57,053 nt of DNA from Pseudonocardia sp. CNS-004 (GTDB taxonomy: Bacteria > Actinomycetota > Actinomycetes > Mycobacteriales > Pseudonocardiaceae): NCBI GenBank assembly GCA_001942185.1, contig MKJV01000108.1, positions 1 to 57,053 of the forward strand, given 5' to 3'. The translations under genes and the position numbers were made by a program. The notes under the pieces are model-generated. The model did no database searches, was not told where the DNA came from, and was given only the letters and a program-made list of their open reading frames with translations. Below, piece after piece: positions 50,856 to 57,053 of the stretch; within the stretch, counting starts at the first letter, position 1; each line of letters opens with the position of its first letter.

Positions 50856-51706
50856 GTGACCTCCGGCCGGCCGATCGATCCCGACGACCCACCTCTGCCT
50901 CCGTCGCGCATGATCGACATGTCGAGGCCGAACATCGCCCGCGTGTACGACGGCTTCCTCGGCGGCAAGGACAACTATGCCGCCGACCGCGCTGTCGTCC
51001 GGGAGATCCACGAGGCCGCGCCAGAGCTCACCCGGGTCGTGCAGGAGGAGCGGGCCTGGTTGGGCCGGGTCACCCGGTTCCTCGTGAAGTCGGCGGGCAT
51101 GGAGCAGATCCTGCACGTCGGTGCGGGTATGCCCACCGTGGAGAACACCCACCAGGTGGCCCAGCGCTTCAACTCCGACACCCGCGTCATCTACGTCGTC
51201 GAGGATCCCGTGGTGCTGGCCCACGGCCGGGCGATCCTCGAGGAGAACGACCTCACCCACCTGGTCGACGGCGACTTCTCCCGGCCCGAGGACGTGCTGG
51301 GCCACGACACGGTGAAGAAGTTCCTCGAGCCGGCGCGCCGGTCGCGCTCATCCACAGCCGCACCATGCACCACGTGTCCGGCACCGCCCGCCCGCACGAG
51401 ATCGTGCGGCGCTACCTCGACCTGCTGCCGTCCGGTTCGTACCTGGTGCTCTCCCAGTTCTGCGACCCGCAGGACGACGGCCAGGGCAGCCAGCTCGCCC
51501 GCTTCGTGGAGGGCGTGTTCGCCCGCAGCGGGCTGGGCCCGGTGGTCTTCCGGCCGCGCGCGGAGATCGAGGCGTTCTTCGAGGGCACCGACCTCGTGGA
51601 GCCCGGCGTCACCCGGGTGCGGGACTGGTGGCCCGACGGGCCGTTGATCGCGCAGGCGGGCCCGGTGGACGACATGATCATCGGTGGGGTGGCCCGCAAA
51701 CCCTGA
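50856..51706 (+). CDS. DUF574 S-adenosylmethionine-dependent methyltransferase (one frame break)
   Basis: About 283 aa. The family signature RPNIARVYDGFLGGKDNYAA at the N-terminus, HVGAGMPTVENTHQVAQRF (SAM-binding region) and RVIYVVEDPVVLAHGRAIL mark the actinobacterial DUF574 (SCO-type) group. The C-terminal half continues in another frame after about 51345 (VALIHSRTMHHVSGTARPHE, LVLSQFCDPQDDGQGSQLAR, LIAQAGPVDDMIIGGVARKP). These enzymes are abundant in streptomycetes; the substrate is unknown. Confidence 0.83.
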
Positions 51707-51739
51707 TCCCCGGGCGGGCCCGGGGACCAGGTGCCGGGA

Positions 51740-53105
51740 TCAGGAGTTGCGGGGCACCACGTGATCGACCACGGCCCCACCGGCGCGGTGCCCGAGCCCA
51801 CGTCGACCGGGTCGCCGCTCGCGTTCACCACCACCGCGCCGTCGGTGGCGCGGAACACCACCATCGGCGACGTGGGGGAGCGCCCGATCTCGACGTCGCC
51901 CCGTGCCAGCCGCGGCACCAGCCACTGCCACGCCGCGGTGAGCGGGGTCGGCTGCCCGCCGTCGTCCTTGGTGCTGTCGGTCCACAGCGCGGCGTACTCC
52001 AGCTCGGGGTCGCCCTGCGGGCCCCACAGGAGCGCGCCGGATGCCCCGGACTGCGCGTACGCCGCCACCGTGGCCAGGGTGGTGGCGGCGCTGGCCGGGC
52101 TGGCGGCGCCCGCCTGCGCGTCCGCGGGGACGTCGGGGTAGAACTCGGCCCACCAGATCGGCAGGTCGGTGCGCTCGCGGATCCACCGGTCCAGGTCGGC
52201 GAACTTCTGGGCGCCGTCGAGCACCGGGGGGATCGTGTCGTTCCTGGTCTGGTGGACGCGTCCACGGCGACGAAGTCGCCACCCACCTTGTGCTGCAGCC
52301 AGTAGTCGACGACGTCGAGCGCGCGCTGGTCGGCCGCCCCCCACACGCCGGCGACCTGGTCGGACGCGTCGGTGGTGCCGGGGTCGAGGCTGGTGAGCAC
52401 GACGTAGGGGCCGCCGACCTGGATGTCGGGGCGCACCGCCTTCACCGCGGTGTAGACCTGGTTGTAGAAGTCGGTGTAGCCCTCGTAGTCCCAGCGGTTG
52501 GCCGCCTGGTTGTAGAAGCCCTTGAGCTCGTTCCACACCAGCACGCGCTCGACCTGCGGGTAGCGCTTCACCGCCTCGGCGGCGAGCTCGGCGAAGTCGC
52601 CGTAGTGCTCGGGCAGCGGGTTGTCCTCCAGGGTCGACCAGTCGGTCTCGTCCTCCTCGCCGCCCTTCATCCAGTCCGGCGCGCAGCACAGCGTGAGCAT
52701 GGCCTTGCCACCGGTGGCCTCGGTGAGCTCCATGCGCTTGTCGAGGGTGTCCCAGTCGTAGTCGCCGGGGGACGGCTCCGGGTTGCCCGTGCCGAAGCCC
52801 ATGATGTGGTGGTTCTGCCAGATCGCGCCGTCGTCCTCGAGGATCTTCATGCCCCGCTCGGTGGCCTCGTCGGCGTGGTGGGAGTCGAGGCTGTTCTGGG
52901 TGTGGGTCACCCCGAGCTCGAGCGGCGTCGGCTGCTTCTCCCAGGCGAACCCGGAGTCGTCCTCGATGGCGGCCAGCTCCTGCTCGGAGATCGACGTCGG
53001 CTCGCTCGGCCCGGCGGAGCAGGCCGCGAGCGCCGTGAGGAGCACCGTGACGAGCGCCGTGACGAGCGTCGGGAGCAGCGCGGCGCGGGAGCGGAATGGC
53101 GGCAC
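51740..53105 (-). CDS. GH39-like glycoside hydrolase lipoprotein (frame broken near 52260)
   Basis: About 455 aa. A signal peptide with lipobox (LLTALAACSAGPS, cleavage before Cys) anchors it outside the cell membrane. The barrel has HIMGFGTGNPEPSPGDYDWD, VERVLVWNELKGFYNQAANR (acid/base Glu in WNE) and LPIWWAEFYPDVPADA (nucleophile candidate Glu), the clan GH-A arrangement of GH39 beta-xylosidase/iduronidase relatives. A C-terminal beta domain follows. The exact end is uncertain (a stop at 51740 needs one more shift). Same strand as cydC, 42 bp downstream. Confidence 0.75.
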
Positions 53106-53147
53106 GACGAGAACCTCACTATCAAATGATCTTGGGCCCGCGGAACC

Positions 53148-54977
53148 CTACCGCTGGGCGCCGACAGATGAGATAGTGGCAGGTCGCCCCTGAACCGGTG
53201 CCGAGGGGTGCCGGTCCCCGAGGGTGCGGAACCAGCCCGGACGTTCCCGCAGCTCGGCGGGCGTGCCGCGCTGCAGCACCCGCCCGCCGGCGAGCACCAC
53301 GACCTCGTCCATGCGGTCGATCGCGGCGAGGTCGTGGGTGATGAGCAGGAGCGAGCGCCCGGCCGTCGCGGAGAGCAGGTCGTCGAGCACGTCGTCGCGG
53401 GTGCCGGGGTCGAGGTGGGCGGTCGGTTCGTCGAGCACGAGCAGCGTGCCGGTCCGCCCGGCGGGCGGCACCAGCAGGGCGCGGGCGAGCGCGATGCGCC
53501 TGCGCATCCCCCCGGACAGCCGCGTGCCGTGGATGCCGGCCTCGGTGTCGAGCAGCGCCGGGTCCAGCCCCACGCGCGTGAGGACGGCGCGCAGCTCGGC
53601 GTCGCTCGCCCCGGGCCGGGCGAGGCGCAGGTTCTCGCGCACCGTGCTGGCGAACACGTGCGGGTCCTGGGGCATGCCGGTCACCTGGGTGCGCACGGTG
53701 TCGGCGGGCAGCGCCGCGACGTCGGCGCCGTCCAGGTGCACGGTGCCGGCGTCGGGGTCGCGGAAGCGGAACAGCACCGCGGCGAGCGTGCTCTTGCCCG
53801 AGCCGCTCGGGCCCACCACGGCGACGCGGCGGCCCGGGGGCACGTCGAGGTCGACGCCGTCGAGCGCCCACGGCTCGGCGGGGCCGTAGCGCACGCGCAG
53901 CCCGCGCACGCGCAGCCCGTCGCCGCGGGTGCGGGGGTGGCCGTGAGGCGGGGCGTGAGCGCGGGCGGGGTGTCCAGGACGTCGAACAGCCGGGCCCCCG
54001 CGGCACGCACCGTCCCGAGCCGGGCCGCCGCGCCCGGCAGCGGCGCGACGATCTCGAACGCGGCGAGCGCGGTGAGCACGAGCACGGCGAGCGGCACCGG
54101 GGCGAGCACGCCGTCCTGCACGGCAGCCACGCCGAGCAGCAGCGTGCGCAGCGTGAGCCCGGCGAGCAGTGCGGACGCCGAGCAGCAGCGTGCCCACAGC
54201 GTGAGCCCGGCGAGCAGTGCGGACGCGCCGGCTCCCGTGCCGAGCAGTGCGGCGTCGCGGCGCTCCACCGCGGTGAGCTCGGCGTCGGCGTCGGCGAACC
54301 GGGCGAGCGCGGCCGGCATGGCGCCGTAGGCGACGAGGTCGGGCGCGCCGTGCAGCATGTCGACCAGCGCGGTGGACAGCGCCGCCCGGCCCGCGGCCCG
54401 CCGCCTGCCCGGACCCCGCCCGGCGGCCGCGGCGGCGACGCGGCACGGCCACCCCGCCCAGCACGAGCCCGGCGGCGAGCAGCAGCCCGCCCGGCACGAA
54501 CAGCGCGGTGCTCACCACCACCACTCCGGCGCCGGTGACGAGCGCGGCCGCGGGTGGCGTGAGCCCGCGCACGAGCAGGTCCTGCGTGGCGTCGGTGTCG
54601 CTGACCAGGCGCGTGACGAGGTCGCCCGCGCGGAACCGGTGCACCGGCTCGGCGCGCGCGAGCCGCTCGTACACGCGGGCCCGCGCGTCGGCGAGCGTCC
54701 GCAGCGCCGCGTCGTGGGTGACGAGCCGCTCGAGGTAGCGGGCCACCCCGCGGGTGACCCCCAGGGCCCGGGTGGCGACGACCGCCACCGACAGCGCCGT
54801 GAGCGGCGGCGACGTGGCGGCGGTGGCGATGAGCCAGGCCGCGACGACGAGCAGCGCCACCCCGGAGCCGGTCGCGGTGGCCCCGGCGAGCACTCCGAGC
54901 GCGAACCGCGGCCCTCGCGGCCGCGCGAGCCCGATCATCCGCAGCAGTGGCCGGGTGGACGTCCGAAGGTCAGGCAT
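53148..54977 (-). CDS. cydC: Heterodimeric cysteine/glutathione exporter ABC protein CydC (frame broken)
   Basis: About 610 aa. The membrane domain begins MPDLRTSTRPLLRMIGLARP with ALLVVAAWLIATAATSPPLT and RALGVTRGVARYLERLVTHD, the CydC signature. The ATPase has VVGPSGSGKSTLAAVLFRFR (Walker A), RLSGGMRRRIALARALLVPP (ABC signature) and LLVLDEPTAHLD (Walker B). The middle (about 53930-54440) lies in another frame and contains an in-frame 46/48-bp repeat. It works with CydD to export thiols for cytochrome bd assembly. Start ATG 54977 follows caggagacc and overlaps the cydD end by 8 bp. Confidence 0.87.
   Translation of the reverse strand: MPDLRTSTRPLLRMIGLARPRGPRFALGVLAGATATGSGVALLVVAAWLIATAATSPPLTALSVAVVATRALGVTRGVARYLERLVTHDAALRTLADARARVYERLARAEPVHRFRAGDLVTRLVSDTDATQDLLVRGLTPPAAALVTGAGVVVVSTALFVPGGLLLAAGLVLGGVAVPRRRRGRRAGSGQAAGRGPGGAVHRAGRHAARRARPRRLRRHAGRARPVRRRRRRAHRGGAPRRRTARHGSRRVRTARRAHAVGTLLLGVRTARRAHAAHAAARRGCRAGRRARPGAARRARAHRARRVRDRRAAAGRGGPARDGACRGGPAVRRPGHPARAHAPPHGHPRTRGDGLRVRGLRVRYGPAEPWALDGVDLDVPPGRRVAVVGPSGSGKSTLAAVLFRFRDPDAGTVHLDGADVAALPADTVRTQVTGMPQDPHVFASTVRENLRLARPGASDAELRAVLTRVGLDPALLDTEAGIHGTRLSGGMRRRIALARALLVPPAGRTGTLLVLDEPTAHLDPGTRDDVLDDLLSATAGRSLLLITHDLAAIDRMDEVVVLAGGRVLQRGTPAELRERPGWFRTLGDRHPSAPVQGRPATISSVGAQR
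54131..54224 (-). repeat. Imperfect 46/48-bp tandem duplication in cydC
   Basis: 54131-54176 and 54177-54224 both begin GCCGAGCAGCAGCGTGC and end GAGCCCGGCGAGCAGTGCG+GAC, differing by a small CA-type insertion and one base. On the minus strand the copies encode similar SALLAGLTL(R/W) segments of a membrane helix. If real, the helix is lengthened by about 16 residues. Confidence 0.8.
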
Positions 54978-56724
54978 CGAGGTCTCCTGCGGGTAGCGGT
55001 CGATGCCCGGTCGTGAGTGGATACGAGTGCTGGAGCACTCGTATCCGCTCACGGGTCGGGATCAGCACGCGGCCCGCCTCCAGGTGCACGACCTCGTCGG
55101 CCAGGTCGGACCAGCCCTCGTCGTGGGCGACGATGACGCCGGTGCGGCCCTCGAGGAGCCGGGCCACCGCTGCGCGGACGGCCGTGGCGTGCTCGGGGTC
55201 GAGGTGCGCGGTGGGCTCGTCGAGCAGCACGATCGGCGCGTCGAGGGCTTCCTGGCGCAGGAACGCCCTGGCCAGGGCGATCCGCTGGCGCTGCCCCGAC
55301 GACAGCCGGTGGCCGCGCTCGCCCAGCGGCGTGGCGTAGCCGCGGGGGAGCGCGGCGATCACGTCCTCGGCCTCCGCGCGGCGGGCGGCGCGGTGCACGG
55401 CCTCGTCGGGGGCGTCGGGCAGGCCGAGGCGGATGTTGTCCGACACCGACGCGTCGAACAGGTAGGGGTCCTGCGGGAGCCAGGCGATGCGCCGTCGCCA
55501 CGTGTCCGGGTCGATCTGCGCGAGCGTGGTCTCGCCGCCGTCGGCGGCGGTGACGAGCACCTGGCCCGCCGTCGGCTCCGCGAACCGCAGGAGCAACGCG
55601 ACGAGGCTGCTCTTGCCCGCACCGCTGCGCCCGGCGACGAGCGTGGTGGTGCCCTGGCGCAGCACGAGGTCCACACCGTCGAGCGCGGGCGCGTCGCGCC
55701 CCGGGTAGGTGAGCCCGACACCGCTGAACCGGACGGCCGGGCGCGCCGCCGGTGCCACGGTGGCCTCCGGAGAGGGAGCGGCGGTGCGCCGCTCCAGCAC
55801 GGCGAAGACCCGTTCGGCTGCCGTGACGCCCTCCATGCTCGCGTGGAACCGGGCGCCCACCTCACGCAACGGCAGGTACGCCTCGGGTGCGAGCACGAGC
55901 ACCAGCAGCGCGGTCTCCAGGTCGAGGCGGCCGTAGAGCAGGCGCAGCCCGACCTCCACCGCCACCAGCGCGACCGCCAGCGTCGCGAGCAGTTCCAGCA
56001 CGAACGCCGACAGGAACGCCACCCGCAGCGTGCGCATCGTCGCCTCGCGGTGGGCGTCGGTCACCCGGCGGATGAGGGCCGCCTCGGACCTCGCGCGGCG
56101 GAAGACCGCCAGCGTCGGCAGGCCCTCGACGACGTCGAGGAAATGGCCACCGAGCCGCTGCAGCAGTTGCCACTGCCGCCGCGTCCGGTCCTGGGTGTGC
56201 ATGCCGACGAGCGCCATGAACACCGGGATCAGCGGCAGAGTGAGCGCGATGACGAGCCCGGAGATCCAGTCGGCCCGGAACACGACGACGAGCACGGCCA
56301 CCGGCACGAGCGTGGCGAGCACGAGCTGGGGCAGGTAGCGCGCGACGTAGTCGTCGAGCGCGTCGAGGCCCCGGGTCGCGAGGGTGGCCAGCTCGCCCGC
56401 GTCGGTGGCGGCGGGGTCCGCGGTGGCGACGTGCCGCACGAGGCGGCGCCGGAGGTCGGACTTGACGCGTGCGGCGCTGCGCAGCGCCGCGGTCTCCGCG
56501 CCGTAGGTGAGCGCGGCGCGGGCGAGCGCGACGGCCCCGACGGCGGCGACCGTCGCGCCGAGCGCCGCGGCCGTTCCCGACGTCGCCCCGGCGATCGCGT
56601 GCGCGACCAGCCAGGCCTGCACCAGGATCAGTGCCGTCGCCGCGAACCCGCACGCCACCGTCACGGCCAGGTGCACCCGCACCGCCGCGGTGGTGCGGAC
56701 CAGGCGTGGGTCGAGCGGTCTCAT
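54970..56724 (-). CDS. cydD: Thiol exporter ABC protein CydD
   Basis: 584 aa from the ATG at 56724, intact. MRPLDPRLVRTTAAVRVHLA begins six membrane segments (LILVQAWLVAHAIAGATSG, LPQLVLATLVPVAVLVVVFR). The conserved ALVGMHTQDRTRRQW and VVEGLPTLAVFRRAR are CydD blocks. The ATPase has LVAGRSGAGKSSLVALLLRF, LSSGQRQRIALARAFLRQEA and IVLLDEPTAHLDPEHA. The start overlaps the cydB stop (ATGA) and the end overlaps cydC, so cydB-cydD-cydC is one operon. The last 20 residues are encoded by a strong inverted repeat. Confidence 0.94.
   Translation of the reverse strand: MRPLDPRLVRTTAAVRVHLAVTVACGFAATALILVQAWLVAHAIAGATSGTAAALGATVAAVGAVALARAALTYGAETAALRSAARVKSDLRRRLVRHVATADPAATDAGELATLATRGLDALDDYVARYLPQLVLATLVPVAVLVVVFRADWISGLVIALTLPLIPVFMALVGMHTQDRTRRQWQLLQRLGGHFLDVVEGLPTLAVFRRARSEAALIRRVTDAHREATMRTLRVAFLSAFVLELLATLAVALVAVEVGLRLLYGRLDLETALLVLVLAPEAYLPLREVGARFHASMEGVTAAERVFAVLERRTAAPSPEATVAPAARPAVRFSGVGLTYPGRDAPALDGVDLVLRQGTTTLVAGRSGAGKSSLVALLLRFAEPTAGQVLVTAADGGETTLAQIDPDTWRRRIAWLPQDPYLFDASVSDNIRLGLPDAPDEAVHRAARRAEAEDVIAALPRGYATPLGERGHRLSSGQRQRIALARAFLRQEALDAPIVLLDEPTAHLDPEHATAVRAAVARLLEGRTGVIVAHDEGWSDLADEVVHLEAGRVLIPTRERIRVLQHSYPLTTGHRPLPAGDLDA
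55013..55052. promoter_or_regulatory. 19-bp stem inverted repeat over the cydD 3' end
   Basis: GTGAGTGGATACGAGTGCT (55013-55031) pairs with AGCACTCGTATCCGCTCAC (55034-55052) with one G-T exception and a 2-nt loop. It lies inside the cydD tail coding VLQHSYPLTT and 36-75 bases upstream of the cydC start. No coding constraint requires such symmetry. Candidate attenuator or RNA processing site, an operator for a separate cydC promoter, or a mobile REP-like unit. Confidence 0.65.
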
Positions 56725-57053
56725 GACACGTGCGCCCTGGTCACCCGGCGGCGGAACACCCAGTAGCTCCACGACTGGTAGAGCACCACCAGCGGCAGGA
56801 ACACCACGCCGATCCAGGACAGGAGCCCCAGCGTGTAGGGCGCCGAGGCCGCGCCGGCCACGGTGAGGTCGAACGCCGGGTCCACGAGCGAGGGGAGCAC
56901 CGCGGGGTGGAGCGCCCCGAACAGCACCGCGGTGGACGCCCCGATCGCGAGCGCGGTGGCGACGAACGCCCAGCCCTCGCGCTGCGGGTGAGCAGCGCCG
57001 CCCGGCGCACGAGCGCGGCGACCGCCCCGGCCGCGAGCGCCGCGGTGCCGGCG
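56721..57053 (-). CDS. cydB: Cytochrome bd oxidase subunit II, C-terminal part (cut by window edge)
   Basis: The last about 110 residues: LVRRAALLTR, then (after a shift near 56980) QREGWAFVATALAIGASTAV, LFGALHPAVLPSLVDPAFDL, LLSWIGVVFLPLVVLYQSWS and YWVFRRRVTRAHVS. The membrane segments and the YQSWSYWVFRRR end are typical of CydB. The stop overlaps the cydD start. The gene continues beyond 57053; cydA is expected upstream. Confidence 0.87.
   Translation of the reverse strand, partial: RRHRGARGRGGRRARAPGGAAHPQREGWAFVATALAIGASTAVLFGALHPAVLPSLVDPAFDLTVAGAASAPYTLGLLSWIGVVFLPLVVLYQSWSYWVFRRRVTRAHVS

Overview
The window is chromosomal DNA of a very GC-rich actinobacterium. The base composition, frequent GTG starts, 4-bp ATGA/GTGA gene overlaps, UdgX, a DUF4032 protein, a DUF574 methyltransferase and a separate cydDC pair suggest Pseudonocardiaceae or a near relative. 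That placement is inference, since no rRNA or other marker gene is present. I found no tRNA, rRNA or CRISPR array. About half of the large genes are broken by small indels, often in G/C runs. They include conserved housekeeping genes (ald, cydC, clpC, fabG), so I read most breaks as probable base-level sequence or assembly errors. I call such genes CDS and mark the break. Only clearly truncated remnants are called pseudogenes.

Layout. 1-7749: left-edge partial gene, a 171-bp hairpin MITE, ECF sigma factor, LysR regulator with a divergent cupin gene, an acyl-CoA ligase remnant, Lrp/AsnC regulator divergent from alanine dehydrogenase, a lipid kinase, a methyltransferase and DNA polymerase IV. 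7846-11097: secreted subtilase and a membrane-anchored SGNH hydrolase. 11245-26157: a signalling block with two SpoIIE-type phosphatases, one of them a giant PAS/GAF-phosphatase-anti-sigma-STAS fusion, a free STAS protein, an eight-HAMP hybrid histidine kinase coupled to a response regulator, an AbrB-type membrane protein and an Rv2629/Vms1-like protein.

26466-41018: the most interesting region, a heptose/glycan island. It holds two glycosyltransferases, a GmhA-like SIS isomerase, a GmhB-like HAD phosphatase, three GT9 (heptosyltransferase-family) enzymes, a short SDR, a bifunctional HldE-type kinase/nucleotidyltransferase and a second HldE-like bifunctional protein. Together these could make a nucleotide-activated heptose and transfer it, in an organism expected to lack LPS. 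An opposite-strand block (surE, a PfkB kinase, fhs) splits the island. The island carries in-frame 15-bp repeats and exact out-of-frame 19-bp and 25-bp tandem duplications.

41141-57053: a LigD polymerase-domain fragment, a divergent MerR/SDR pair with palindromic operators, UdgX, two related acidic proteins beside a ClpC-type ATPase, FabG, a DUF4032 kinase-fold protein, a DUF574 methyltransferase, a GH39-like lipoprotein and the cydB-cydD-cydC oxidase assembly operon, with cydB running off the right edge.
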